Counted from the stretch's first letter, positions 51,659 through 64,000 are shown. The stretch is DNA of 64,000 nt from Bacteroidota bacterium (GCA_021780815.1 JAJXYC010000008.1:22249-86248); one strand, 5' to 3'. Notes: generated by a model from the letters alone, not told the origin. A program made the numbers and translations.

Positions 51659-53299
51659 TTATTGTACTTTTGATTTATTTATAAATTCTTCTGGTAAAAC
51701 TTGATAAAATGCGCTAAGCTGTTTGATTTTCTTTTGTAATTCTTGACAATCAGGTAATTTAGCATTTCTAATTTGAAGTTCTTCAGGAATCTTTAAAACA
51801 ATATTATCGTATAAATCTTCAATTTCATCTTTAGCAATTTGCAACGGAAACGATATGTTATCGTGTAATTCTTGTTTATAATGATTAAGTTCATCAAATT
51901 TATTAAAAATTTTGAATAATTCATCGCTTAATAAATTAATTAAAGCAATTAAATGTTCTGGCTCATAACCTTCTGCAAATCTTCGAATTGAAATTTTTTC
52001 AATAAAATCAATAAATAATTTTCTATCTGTACTTCTAATAGTTTCAGATAAAAGAAGATATATAGCGCTAATATTACAATAATTTTCATTATATGAATAT
52101 TCTTTATATTTATCAAACATTTGATTTGCATCTTTTGAAAAAATGGCATTTAAAATATTAGTTAATATTTGCTCTTTGATTTGTAGCATTTTTTCATAAA
52201 TGACTAAATTTATACGTTTTGAAAATCTTTTAAGAGTTTCAGTATTTCTAATTTTCCACTCATTTGGATGTATCTTGTAATTTTCTATTAAAAATAATAA
52301 TCGTCTTTGCAAATACAATCTTGGAGTAGGTTCCCAATCAAGCATTTCCCTTGTTAAATGCGCATCAACTTGTAATTTTTTATCTAAATATTTAATCATC
52401 CATATTCTTTCAATGGCTTGCTCGGAGTTAGATGCAAAAATATTCAAAGCTTTTTTAAGAAATAAACCAGGCAAAACTAACAATTTAGGTAATAATTTAG
52501 GTTTAATTTTATAACCATAAAAATAACGTGTAGCAATTTCGAAAATCTCTTTTTGTGAAACGGGGTTATCTGGACTTATCAAAAAAGTATTGAACGAAGG
52601 TATTACTTCAGTTTTATCAAAAACTTTTGCAATGGCAGAAATAATATCTTTGATATGGATGTAAGTTATAGCTGACATTCCTTTTCCAGCTATAAACTTT
52701 GATTCTAATTTATTTGATAACCAACTTAGGATAAGCATATTTAATGGTGCGTACTCGCACCAATCACTAAAAACAGCGGCAAATCTTAAAATTGTGCAAG
52801 GGAAATATTGAGAAAATTCTTTACATAATAATTCCCCTTGTTTTTTACTTCGGGCATAATGAAAGGAAGCATCAGATGGCGTTTGTTCAGTTATTTGTTC
52901 ATTCCCCTCAGGAAAGTTGCAAGCAACAAGTGAACTTGCAAAAATAAATCGCTTCACTCCTATATCTTTTGTAAATTCTAAAATATTTTTAGTTCCTTCT
53001 ACATTAATTTTTTCATAAGCTGGATTATCTTGGTAAGTATAATCATAATATGCCGCAAGGTGAATCACAAAATCTGCACCACCTTGCTTTTGAATGTATC
53101 TTCTTGCCGTTTGCAGAATGCTTTTATTGGTGATGTCGCATTGTAACCAATGTAAATTGTCGTGAAATAAAACACCAGCCTGATTTCTTGACCTTCTTGC
53201 TATTGCAAATATTTTATAATTTTCAATTAATGCACTAATTAAATATTTTCCAATAAAACCACTTGCTCCTGTTATGATTATTGCAGACTGATTTTCCAT
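51659..53299 (-). CDS. NAD-dependent epimerase/dehydratase with ~200-aa helical C-terminal extension
   Basis: ITGASGFIGKYLISAL, HLAAYYDYTY, YARSKKQGE; long helical C-term of no recognised family. Confidence 0.85.
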   Translation of the reverse strand: MENQSAIIITGASGFIGKYLISALIENYKIFAIARRSRNQAGVLFHDNLHWLQCDITNKSILQTARRYIQKQGGADFVIHLAAYYDYTYQDNPAYEKINVEGTKNILEFTKDIGVKRFIFASSLVACNFPEGNEQITEQTPSDASFHYARSKKQGELLCKEFSQYFPCTILRFAAVFSDWCEYAPLNMLILSWLSNKLESKFIAGKGMSAITYIHIKDIISAIAKVFDKTEVIPSFNTFLISPDNPVSQKEIFEIATRYFYGYKIKPKLLPKLLVLPGLFLKKALNIFASNSEQAIERIWMIKYLDKKLQVDAHLTREMLDWEPTPRLYLQRRLLFLIENYKIHPNEWKIRNTETLKRFSKRINLVIYEKMLQIKEQILTNILNAIFSKDANQMFDKYKEYSYNENYCNISAIYLLLSETIRSTDRKLFIDFIEKISIRRFAEGYEPEHLIALINLLSDELFKIFNKFDELNHYKQELHDNISFPLQIAKDEIEDLYDNIVLKIPEELQIRNAKLPDCQELQKKIKQLSAFYQVLPEEFINKSKVQ

Positions 53300-53316
53300 T
53301 TGATTTTCCTCTTCTA

Positions 53317-53712
53317 TTATTCTTGTTGAATCTCTTTACTTTGTACTTTATAAAAATAATACATAATTAAAAAAATAATTAAATCTACAAAACCTGAAAA
53401 AAACAAAATATAGGAAAAAGAAACAACAATTAAGTATGTAAATAAAAAAATTGAAGCACAAAATTTAACAAAAATTGAAAATATGAATAGTTGTCTATAT
53501 TTTTCAATATTATAACCTGATAAAAAGTAAGCAGTTGCCATTATTATATGGAATACACCACCTTGAGTTTGAAAAAACTGTTCCTGCGATGGCGAAAATC
53601 CTAAAAGAAGTCTCAATTGATTAGTTACTACTATTAATCCTATTCCTACAACAAAAGAATGTAATGCAGTTAAATACAAAAATAATCTTAATATAGAACT
53701 TTTATTTTTCAT
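53317..53712 (-). CDS. Hypothetical four-TM membrane protein
   Basis: 131 aa, four hydrophobic helices; 17 nt upstream of the epimerase gene. Confidence 0.65.
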   Translation of the reverse strand: MKNKSSILRLFLYLTALHSFVVGIGLIVVTNQLRLLLGFSPSQEQFFQTQGGVFHIIMATAYFLSGYNIEKYRQLFIFSIFVKFCASIFLFTYLIVVSFSYILFFSGFVDLIIFLIMYYFYKVQSKEIQQE

Positions 53713-54010
53713 CGTTATATATTGTATATTTATAATTATTGTATTATCTTCAATTTCTCTTTTTTGGTAAGACGATATTTCGAATATTTATTACATATTG
53801 GAAAATACCTGCTAATTAATATTGAATATTATCAGTTCTAATTTTAATTTCGTCGTGAAAGAGATGATAAGAATCAAATTAATTTGTTCAAGTAAGATAG
53901 CAAATTAAAGAAAAAAAATGTTTTTTCTACAATTTCTGAATATTTGATTTTAATTGAGAAGTGTAAATGCTTATATGTTGCGATTATTGCTTGTTACAAA
54001 AGCACATAAG

Positions 54011-55105
54011 TTAACCCAGAGCTAATTCATATTCTAATAATAGAGATTGAATTAATTCTTTTACTGTGATAATTTTATCAATCAAATAAGCATTAGCACC
54101 GGCAAAAGCAAAGCCAAAATTGAATCTACCTTTTTTAGCATTTGTTAAAGCTAATGCTATGCAATAAGGGGCATTTTGATAATCGCAAGGTTTAAGGCAG
54201 TGATAAGGACAACTTACAGGTTCTTTTTTGCCATTATTAAATTCGTCAATAAATTTGTTTTTGATAGCTCTACCGGGCATCCCTACTGGGCTATTTATTA
54301 TTACAATATCATCTTTTCTCGCATTGATGTAAGTTTGCTTGAATTCATTTGATGCATCGCATTCTTCGGTTGCTACAAAACGAGTACCCATTTGAACTCC
54401 GCTAGCACCCAACTGCATAAATTTCAATATATCTTGACCCGTATATATTCCACCTGCGGCTATCACAGGTATTTTCTTCTTAAATTGTTGTTCAAAACTA
54501 TAAACAATCCTTACAACTTCAGGCAATATTTTTTCAAGTTTAAAGCTATCATCATCTATTTCACTTTTTTTATACCCAAGATGTCCACCAGCTAAAGGAC
54601 CTTCTACAACAACAGCATCAGGAATATAATTATAAAGACGTACCCAATTTTGAAAAATAATTTTAATAGCACGGGCTGAAGAAACTATAGGAGCCACCTT
54701 TGTAGTACTTCTTTTTAGTTTGTCAATAGGGAGGATAGTTGGATCCTTTAACGGTAACCCTGCCCCAAGAAATATAATATCTGCCCCTTCTTCTACGGCA
54801 GTTAAACAAAGTTCATTATAATCCGTAAGCGCTAACATTATATTTACACCAATTGCCCCTTTGGTTGCTTCACGAGCTTGCCTTATTTCCTTTCTAAGAG
54901 CTCTTATATTGGCTTCTTTTGGATTTGTTCCAAAATCTGGCTCGAACATACCAATTCCCGCTGTGGCTATTACACCAATGCCACCTTCATTCGCTACTGC
55001 TGAGGCTAATCCAGAAAGAGAAATTCCAACTCCCATTCCCCCTTGTATAATAGGCACTTTTACCTCTAAATTCCCAATTTTTAAAGTTGGAATTCTCAAA
55101 ACCAT
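54011..55105 (-). CDS. Nitronate monooxygenase-family flavoprotein
   Basis: PIIQGGMGVGISLSGLASAVANEGGIGVIA, AGGIYTGQDILKFMQLGASGVQMGTRFVATEECDAS. Confidence 0.92.
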   Translation of the reverse strand: MVLRIPTLKIGNLEVKVPIIQGGMGVGISLSGLASAVANEGGIGVIATAGIGMFEPDFGTNPKEANIRALRKEIRQAREATKGAIGVNIMLALTDYNELCLTAVEEGADIIFLGAGLPLKDPTILPIDKLKRSTTKVAPIVSSARAIKIIFQNWVRLYNYIPDAVVVEGPLAGGHLGYKKSEIDDDSFKLEKILPEVVRIVYSFEQQFKKKIPVIAAGGIYTGQDILKFMQLGASGVQMGTRFVATEECDASNEFKQTYINARKDDIVIINSPVGMPGRAIKNKFIDEFNNGKKEPVSCPYHCLKPCDYQNAPYCIALALTNAKKGRFNFGFAFAGANAYLIDKIITVKELIQSLLLEYELALG

Positions 55106-55277
55106 AAAACATTTCCTGTAATATTTGAGTTCAATTTTATTAATCTATATATAAACGAAATTGAACTAATTTAGTCTTTTATGATGATATTATTATTTTT
55201 GCTAATTTACAATTTAAACAACATTTATGCGTAACTAATTTATATTATCCTTTGTTTTATTTTTTTAGAGGTGATTT

Positions 55278-55382
55278 ATGTCTAAAGAACAGAGTCAAAA
55301 AAAAGAAACTAAAAAGAAACCTACAAAAACTTTAATTGAAAAAAGAAAAGAAAAACAAGAGAAAAAACAAAATAAACAATAA
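55278..55382 (+). CDS. Very basic 34-aa small protein, absent from ORF track
   Basis: ATG at 55278, TAA at 55380; MSKEQSQKKETKKKPTKTLIEKRKEKQEKKQNKQ; SD-like agaggtg a few nt upstream. Confidence 0.65.
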   Translation: MSKEQSQKKETKKKPTKTLIEKRKEKQEKKQNKQ

Positions 55383-55692
55383 GGGTTTCCTTATAGTAAA
55401 GTATTAATTATTTTCAAATAGTAAATGTATTACTGTATAGTGATTTGTTTTAATGCAATTTATTACCAATTTATCTTTTTATGCTTCTCTAGAGGAATAT
55501 TTTTTTATTCGTATAAAAGAGAGGAAGTATAGTTTTTCAGTATGTCCCAAATAGGCAAAGGGAAATAAACAAGAAGAAAATAGACAAAAATGGAATTGTC
55601 ATTCCCCCGAATTTGGTAATCTAAAAACGAGAAAATGACAATAGAAAAATATACTATATCGAATCTGATTAATCCAAGGTTTTACTTTTGCA

Positions 55693-57561
55693 TTACTTAT
55701 TCTGCATTAAACTTTCTAATTCATCTAAATAACTATTTGTTTTTTGGATTAAAGATAAAATTGGTTCTTCGGTAGTCATATCAACTTTTGCTTTTTTTAA
55801 TATATTGATTGGCGTATCACTATTTCCAGCAGATAAAAATTGCAAATATCTATCTATTGCAGGTTGTCCTTCTTTAATAATATTATCTACTAAAAGCGAT
55901 GAAGCGGCAATACCTGTTGCATATTGATAAACATAGAAATTATAATCAAAGAAGTGATGTATTCTTGCCCAAGACAAACCTTCTTCATAATCGGTGATCA
56001 TATCTGGTCCCCAATATTTTTGATATAATTTTGCGAATTCTTCTGTAAGTTGAGGTTCAGTAAGATAAGTTCCTTGCTCTGCTTTCTGGTGTGCAATTTC
56101 TTCAAATTCAGCAAATCTTGCTTGTCTAAAAAAAGTTACTTGTACATTCATTAGAAATTTTTCAATTAATGCCATCTTTTCTTCTTTGCTTTTGGCATTT
56201 GTAATTAAATAATGGAATAATAAGTTTTCATTAGCGGTAGAAGCAATTTCAGCAACAAAAGTTGAATAGTTCCTGTATTGGAATGGCTGTGTTTTTTCTG
56301 TAAAATAAGAGTGCATCGTATGACCTAATTCATGAATTAAAGTGAAAACATCATCAAGAGTATTGTTCCAATTCAAAAGAATAAAAGGATGTGGACCTGC
56401 ACCTGAACTATTGGAATAAGCCCCTGAACGCTTAGCTCGTGTTTCAAAAACATCAATCCAGTTATGTGCGAAAGCATATTTTACTTGATTTACATATTCA
56501 GTTCCAAGTGGTTGTAAAGCTTTTAATACAATTTCTTTTGCTTCGGGAAAAGAGTAAGTTCTTTCTACTGATGGGAAAAGTGAAACGTAAGTATCATAAG
56601 GATGGAAATCTTTAAGGTTCAATACTTTTTTCTTTATTCCGCCCCAGCGGTGCAAGGTTTTTAAATTATCATTTGTTACTTTAATTAAATTATCATAAAC
56701 CGAAACAGGAATATCATCTTGATAAAGAGAAGATTCCAATGCTGATTTATAATGTCTTATTTGTGCCAATGTAACTCTGGTATTAACACGTCCATTAAAA
56801 AGTGTCGCCATTGTTTGTTTTAATTGGTTATAAGGAACATAAGTTGCCTTATAAATATCTTTACGATATTCTCTGTTTTGTGAAAATAATCCTGACCGAT
56901 AACGCCCATGTGAAACTTGAATTTCTTTGCCTGTCGAATCTTTAATTACAGGAAATGGCAATTCTGCATCGTTTAATACACCATAAGCATTGTCTGCAAT
57001 ATTAAAAACAGAAGAAAGTTTAGCAAGTATATTTTCTTCCGAAGCATTTAAAGTATGCTCTTTAAGCCTAATTATAGAATTTAATTCTTGTTTATAAGAA
57101 AGCAGTTTTGGTTCTTCTTTGTAAAATTTTTCTAAAGTTTTTGGATTTATTGTTATAATTTCAGGAGTTATAAATGAAGCTGCTGAATTAAATGCACTGT
57201 TCAATTGGTCAATTTTACTGTAATCTACTTGAAAATTTAAATTATTTAAATCAGCATCATGACCAAGTGAAGCATAAATATAAAGTTTAGAAAACCTTTC
57301 TTGTAATTGAGTTAAAAAGTCAAGACATTCATATAATGCTTTACCTGATTTAGTAAATTTATTTTTGAATGTTGCAAATTTCGAGAATTCTTTTTGTAAG
57401 CTTTGGTATTCTTTGCCCCAACTTTCTTGCGACGAAAATATTTCTTCTAAGTTCCATTTGTATGTAGGGTCAACTTGGTCCCTTGTCGGCAATTTTTCTT
57501 GCGAATACATACTTGTTTGAACTCCTAATATTAATAAAACAATCAATACTTTTTTAAACAT
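55693..57561 (-). CDS. Oligoendopeptidase F (M3B), exported form
   Basis: LPTRDQVDPTYKWNLEEIF, LIHELGHTMHSYFTEKTQPFQYRNYSTFVAEIASTANE; N-terminal signal peptide. Confidence 0.95.
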   Translation of the reverse strand: MFKKVLIVLLILGVQTSMYSQEKLPTRDQVDPTYKWNLEEIFSSQESWGKEYQSLQKEFSKFATFKNKFTKSGKALYECLDFLTQLQERFSKLYIYASLGHDADLNNLNFQVDYSKIDQLNSAFNSAASFITPEIITINPKTLEKFYKEEPKLLSYKQELNSIIRLKEHTLNASEENILAKLSSVFNIADNAYGVLNDAELPFPVIKDSTGKEIQVSHGRYRSGLFSQNREYRKDIYKATYVPYNQLKQTMATLFNGRVNTRVTLAQIRHYKSALESSLYQDDIPVSVYDNLIKVTNDNLKTLHRWGGIKKKVLNLKDFHPYDTYVSLFPSVERTYSFPEAKEIVLKALQPLGTEYVNQVKYAFAHNWIDVFETRAKRSGAYSNSSGAGPHPFILLNWNNTLDDVFTLIHELGHTMHSYFTEKTQPFQYRNYSTFVAEIASTANENLLFHYLITNAKSKEEKMALIEKFLMNVQVTFFRQARFAEFEEIAHQKAEQGTYLTEPQLTEEFAKLYQKYWGPDMITDYEEGLSWARIHHFFDYNFYVYQYATGIAASSLLVDNIIKEGQPAIDRYLQFLSAGNSDTPINILKKAKVDMTTEEPILSLIQKTNSYLDELESLMQNK

Positions 57562-57666
57562 TTTTAACCTTATAGTTTTTAAGAATGCAATTTAAAAAAT
57601 ATAAAAATTTTACTTATTAAATTATAAGTTTGAAAACTAATATTAAGGAGAAATTTTATTAAAAGA

Positions 57667-59939
<2,273 letters not shown>

Positions 59940-60161
59940 ATTTTTATAATTTACATTATTTAATTTTCAAATATAGTAAAAAAGTAGGAGAAAAGAAAAT
60001 ATTTTAATAATCTTTAAATAATTTGTTCATTTGAAAGTAACATTTTCTGTATTTGCATCATCAATTTACAAAAAAATAATCCGAAAATATAAACTTCACC
60101 TCAAAGATAGGGTCTATCTTTATGATTGATTCTTCGCTACGTCCAAAATGACAGAAAAGGA

Positions 60162-60197
60162 AAACCTTCCGAAAGATTTGGACCCTTCGGAAGGTTT
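60162..60197 (-). terminator. Probable terminator downstream of tRNA-Ser
   Basis: Perfect 12-bp stem aaaccttccgaa / ttcggaaggttt, 12-nt loop; T-rich tail on minus strand. Confidence 0.65.
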
Positions 60198-60214
60198 GGG
60201 AATTTTCTTTTTTG

Positions 60215-60296
60215 CGGAGGATGAGAGATTCGAACTCCCACAGGGTTGCCCCCGGCGGTTTTCAAGACCGCTGCAATACCATTATGCGAATCCTCC
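60215..60296 (-). tRNA. tRNA-Ser(UGA), CCA not encoded
   Basis: Acceptor GGAGGAT/ATCCTCC, anticodon arm GCGGT-CTTGAAA-ACCGC (anticodon TGA), long variable arm, T-arm GGGAG-TTCGAAT-CTCTC, discriminator G. Confidence 0.95.
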
Positions 60297-60318
60297 ATAA
60301 TGCTTACAATATAGACTA

Positions 60319-60349
60319 CAAAATTAATAATTATTTTTGAAATAACAAA
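60319..60349 (-). promoter_or_regulatory. Bacteroidota-type promoter of tRNA-Ser (TTTG-N19-TAATTTTG)
   Basis: Plus strand CAAAATTA 60319-60326 and CAAA 60346-60349, 19 nt between. Confidence 0.65.
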
Positions 60350-60388
60350 TTTTCCTGAATTTTTTAGCAAATATTTTCAAAATATTTG

Positions 60389-62713
60389 CTAACGATTAAT
60401 AATAATTGTCTTACATAAATTTTCTCCATCGGCTATTAATCTTACAAAGTATATACCAACAGGTAAATTTTGAACATTATTGATAATATGATATCTTCCG
60501 GGAATTAAGTATTGAGTCATAATATTGCTTACCTGATTTCCTTGTAAATCATAAAGTGCTAATTTGACATAATTATTTTTTGTAGTTTGAAATTCTATTT
60601 GTAATCTATCATTAATAGGATTTGCCCCTACGATATTAAGCGAATTGTGATTTATCAAATTTTCATTTTCTTCAACTGAAACAGATTTTTCAACAATTTT
60701 ATTTATCTCGTTAATTTTGATATTATAATAAGTCAAATAAGTTTTTGATCCTGGCCAGCGAACATCAACTTGCGTAATAACATTAGAATTACCAAGTCCG
60801 AAATGCAAACGAGATGGCTTTTGTATGTTGCGACCACGTCCAGCAGTAACTTCTTGTGTATATACACGTTCAGGAGTATATACCTTTACTTTTGCCCCAA
60901 TAGCTTGCGAATTACCTACTTCCGATCGCAAATCAAGTTCCAACCAATTATTTGGAACTGCCGGACTGTATAGATTTTTATAAAGTGCAAAATTTCTATC
61001 AATAGACATCGCTAAATCTAACCTGCCATCATTGTCAAAATCAACCCATGCCGCATCATCACCAGAAACTATTCGATTTAATCCCCATTCAAAAGTAACA
61101 TTGCTAAAAGTATGGTCTATATTTTGTTTATATAAATCCACGTATCTGCAACCGTAATATGTAGTTAATATCAAATCAACAAGACCGTCATTATCAATAT
61201 CACCCCATGCCCCACCAGATTGAGCTTCTTCATATTCAATTCCCAAAGACGAGGCTCCTTTTTGAAAATCAAAAGTATTAGTAAAATTCCCATTTGAATT
61301 TCTGTATATTGTTGTCCCTTGGAAACCTAAAGCAATAAAATTAGTTGGGCAATATTGAGGCAACATTAAATCTAAATCGCCATCATTATCAAAATCGTAC
61401 CAATCAACACCCATACCGTAATTACTATAGGTTTTCCCTTGATAAGTAAGCATATCAATTGCTTTATCTTTTGCAACATCAGTAAAGACCATATCCCCTT
61501 TATTTTCCCATAATTCATCTTGCTCTTGGTAATAATTAGTAACAAATAAATCTAAATCACCATCATCGTCATAATCAACAAATTCAGTTCCTAAAGTTCG
61601 ACGAGCAACAGGAGTTTGGCATAGACCTCCTTTTAAAGTAAAAGTGTTATCCTTATTATTAATAAGCATATAATTTGGAAGCAAGTTAGGCGGGTCAGTT
61701 GACCAACTTTGTGCAACAAAAATATCAGGATAACCGTCGTTATTTATATCGGCAATACTAAATGCAGAAACTCCACGAAAAGCAGGTAAATTTATATCTT
61801 TCCCTACAAAATTTCCATTACCATCATTAATATACAACTTACTTAACGTGGTACCTTGCGGGTTTGAATTTAAAAAGATAATATCTAAATCGCCATCATT
61901 ATCAACATCTATAAAAGCATTAGCGGCTGGTTTGCCACTTAGTCCTGCTTTCGTCGTTATTTCTTTGAAGCCTCCGTCTTGTGTATTTAAATATAACCGC
62001 CCACTAATTAAAGCATCTAAATAGCCATCATTGTTTATATCGCCCCAAGCGATTGTAGAATCTGGCAAAGATGATGATAGTCCAGAACTTACAGTTCTAT
62101 TGGGTAAATAACCCTTTGTACTACCAAAAATGAACTCAACAACTAAATCGCAAAAATAAGCATAACTCCCTACTCGCCAATTATAAGTTGAATCTACCGA
62201 TTTAAAATCAGTCAATGTTTGATAATTAAATGTTCCGCCTTCGGGCGATTGGCAACTTGGATTAACATTTGTTATTGTAGTATTAAAATAAGTGCTATCA
62301 GGATCATCTGTATAAAATCCTACAAAACACTGGTCATTGTAAAAATCAATTGGTGTTTGTAATGTTATTGTTATAGGTATTGGTTGTTGCGAACCTTGAA
62401 ATTGAAATTGTTCTGTTGATGATATATTTTTGCCAGATGACATAAAAAGATTGGGTATTGGTGAACCTCCTTGATGACCTAAAAGTACCACCTTGACATT
62501 AGCAGGTTTGCCTGATAAATATAAAGTATAGCCTTTTATTTTGCACGGTGAAGGTATGTCAAATCGTTGAAATTGCCAAGTATATTTGAAACTGCTGTTA
62601 TCAAATTTAGCTATTTGGTCATTATCATTCCAATACCTTATTACATAATCATCAGAATAAACCTGTTTTGATATAAATAAAAAGAAGAAGTAAAAGTAAA
62701 TAAATTTTTTCAT
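60389..62713 (-). CDS. Secreted FG-GAP/VCBS propeller + ASPIC/UnbV protein with T9SS C-terminal sorting domain
   Basis: Repeated D.DNDGDLD motifs; NWLELDLRSEVGNSQAIGAKVKVYT...GRGRNIQKPSRLHFGLGN; C-terminus LQIEFQTTKNNYVKLALYDLQGNQV...LPVGIYFVRLIADGENLCKTIIINR. Confidence 0.92.
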   Translation of the reverse strand: MKKFIYFYFFFLFISKQVYSDDYVIRYWNDNDQIAKFDNSSFKYTWQFQRFDIPSPCKIKGYTLYLSGKPANVKVVLLGHQGGSPIPNLFMSSGKNISSTEQFQFQGSQQPIPITITLQTPIDFYNDQCFVGFYTDDPDSTYFNTTITNVNPSCQSPEGGTFNYQTLTDFKSVDSTYNWRVGSYAYFCDLVVEFIFGSTKGYLPNRTVSSGLSSSLPDSTIAWGDINNDGYLDALISGRLYLNTQDGGFKEITTKAGLSGKPAANAFIDVDNDGDLDIIFLNSNPQGTTLSKLYINDGNGNFVGKDINLPAFRGVSAFSIADINNDGYPDIFVAQSWSTDPPNLLPNYMLINNKDNTFTLKGGLCQTPVARRTLGTEFVDYDDDGDLDLFVTNYYQEQDELWENKGDMVFTDVAKDKAIDMLTYQGKTYSNYGMGVDWYDFDNDGDLDLMLPQYCPTNFIALGFQGTTIYRNSNGNFTNTFDFQKGASSLGIEYEEAQSGGAWGDIDNDGLVDLILTTYYGCRYVDLYKQNIDHTFSNVTFEWGLNRIVSGDDAAWVDFDNDGRLDLAMSIDRNFALYKNLYSPAVPNNWLELDLRSEVGNSQAIGAKVKVYTPERVYTQEVTAGRGRNIQKPSRLHFGLGNSNVITQVDVRWPGSKTYLTYYNIKINEINKIVEKSVSVEENENLINHNSLNIVGANPINDRLQIEFQTTKNNYVKLALYDLQGNQVSNIMTQYLIPGRYHIINNVQNLPVGIYFVRLIADGENLCKTIIINR

Positions 62714-62846
62714 AAAGACCTCTTTTTTGTGTATTTAATTTAATAAAACTTTACCAATAATTAGGTAATAACTAATTAAATTTATTCTACTAAAAAGGCA
62801 TAATCAAATTTAATAACAAAATCTTCGGAATGTTTCTTTTATTTCC

Positions 62847-64000
62847 CTACATCTTTACAAATTTTATTGGCTTTTCATTTCCAATTTTCAGAAAATAAAT
62901 TCCCGTGGAAAGTGTGCTTATATTTATCCGGTGACTTTGATCTGTCGGATAAATTTCTTCTGCTTTTACACGATACCCGTACACATCAAAGATTTCAACG
63001 GAAACTCCTACTTGTCCCATTAGAAAAGGAGAATTGAAAATGATATAATCCGTTGCTGGATTTGGGAAAATTTTGTATTTTTCTGTAAAGAATGGGTCAG
63101 AAACAGAAGTTATAGCGTTATCAAGAAGCCAAAGATAAGCTGTTGATACTGAACAAAGAATGTCTGAATTATTCTTATTAAAATTAATAAATTTTGTTTC
63201 TCCGACTCCAAGATATAAATATTTAAAAGTTATTTCTGGAAATAAATATTTTTTTAATCCATAATTATGACCAAGTGATGTTCCAATATAAAAATACTTT
63301 GAATCATTTGACCACCCAAAATTATCTATTCCTACAAAATCACTTTCCCAGACCACAGAATAATCAGTAGTAGAGTAAAGAGTAAGTTTGCCATCATGCT
63401 GATAACCTAATACACTGCCGTCTGGGGAGTATTTGAGCTTGATATTATCAAAATTATTTGGTATTGTTATAGGTATTTCTCTGACTTTTTGCAATGTTTG
63501 TATATCCCATATCTCTAATTTTGAAGTATCTGTATAAAAATCTCCTTTTGAATTTATGGCTGTGCTTTTTAATAAGAATGCGACCTCTTGACCATTTGGA
63601 TTTATTGTTGATGTTATCATTGTAAATGCTTTACCCGGGTATGCTTCCCATTTTAAAATACTCATATCCGATGGTTTAAATATTATTATGCAGCTATCAT
63701 AATATCTGCGACTTTGTTCTTCTATGTAATGATAATCTCCCGATGTTGCTAAACCTATGTCATATTTATCATTAATTTCCCAGTTCCAATTTTCCCACTG
63801 AATATTATTTTTTCCTCCTCCAAATGAAAACAACTTCTTAAATGTGTTTGCATCATACTTATCACCATTGTAATTCCAAAAGTATTGTCCATCTTCGCTA
63901 AATTGACGTATTCCTCCGATTGTGTCAATTGTATCAATGACATTTCCTTGTAAATCGTATTTAATAACTTTATAAGACTCAACAAAAGTTGCGTAAATAA
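62847..64000 (-). CDS. Secreted WD40-like protein with T9SS C-terminal sorting domain; 5' end truncated by window edge
   Basis: C-terminus FPNPATDYIIFNSP...INISTLSTGIYFLKIGNEKPIKFVKM; frame stays open past 63833 (TTG in track): ...ATFVESYKVIKYDLQGNVIDTIDTIGGIRQFSEDGQYFWNYNGDKYDANTFKKLFSFGGG. Confidence 0.85.
   Translation of the reverse strand, partial: IYATFVESYKVIKYDLQGNVIDTIDTIGGIRQFSEDGQYFWNYNGDKYDANTFKKLFSFGGGKNNIQWENWNWEINDKYDIGLATSGDYHYIEEQSRRYYDSCIIIFKPSDMSILKWEAYPGKAFTMITSTINPNGQEVAFLLKSTAINSKGDFYTDTSKLEIWDIQTLQKVREIPITIPNNFDNIKLKYSPDGSVLGYQHDGKLTLYSTTDYSVVWESDFVGIDNFGWSNDSKYFYIGTSLGHNYGLKKYLFPEITFKYLYLGVGETKFINFNKNNSDILCSVSTAYLWLLDNAITSVSDPFFTEKYKIFPNPATDYIIFNSPFLMGQVGVSVEIFDVYGYRVKAEEIYPTDQSHRINISTLSTGIYFLKIGNEKPIKFVKM

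Noticed and set aside
53713-54010. 300-bp intergenic region as candidate small gene
   Set aside because: Only very short ATG frames and no convincing RNA structure.
60137-60370. 77-aa ORF on minus strand
   Set aside because: It overlaps the tRNA-Ser and its terminator; translation through tRNA is artefactual.
63755-63985. 76-aa minus-strand ORF
   Set aside because: Out of frame with the open T9SS cargo gene that covers the same DNA.

Overview
AT-rich chromosomal window with about 50 credible protein genes and one tRNA-Ser(UGA). It looks like the Bacteroidota / Ignavibacteria / Kapabacteria side of the FCB group: three proteins end in T9SS-type C-terminal sorting domains, and some genes carry Bacteroidota-style promoters (TTTG-N19-TAnnTTTG). 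Most of it is housekeeping: rplS, mreB, relA/spoT-like, pyrG, secA, ctpA-like, guaA, obg, pepF-like, pdxB, anmK and a MoxR-Bat cluster. I saw no CRISPR array, prophage, transposase or recognisable defence island. The best leads are: (1) a four-gene minus-strand envelope operon (2030-9118) with a GldM-like inner-membrane protein, two diverged paralogous beta-rich proteins and a VWA-OmpA protein, with strong hairpins in two of its three gaps; (2) a methyltransferase-nuclease-Ig-like fusion with an 8-bp tandem repeat just upstream that also encodes the C-terminus of the preceding secreted protein; (3) a PAS sensor kinase whose H-box histidine is tyrosine; (4) a RelA/SpoT-like protein with a degenerate HD site; (5) a degenerate HEPN-like protein; (6) an unannotated 34-aa very basic small ORF. 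Family names come from reading motifs by eye; no database search was run.
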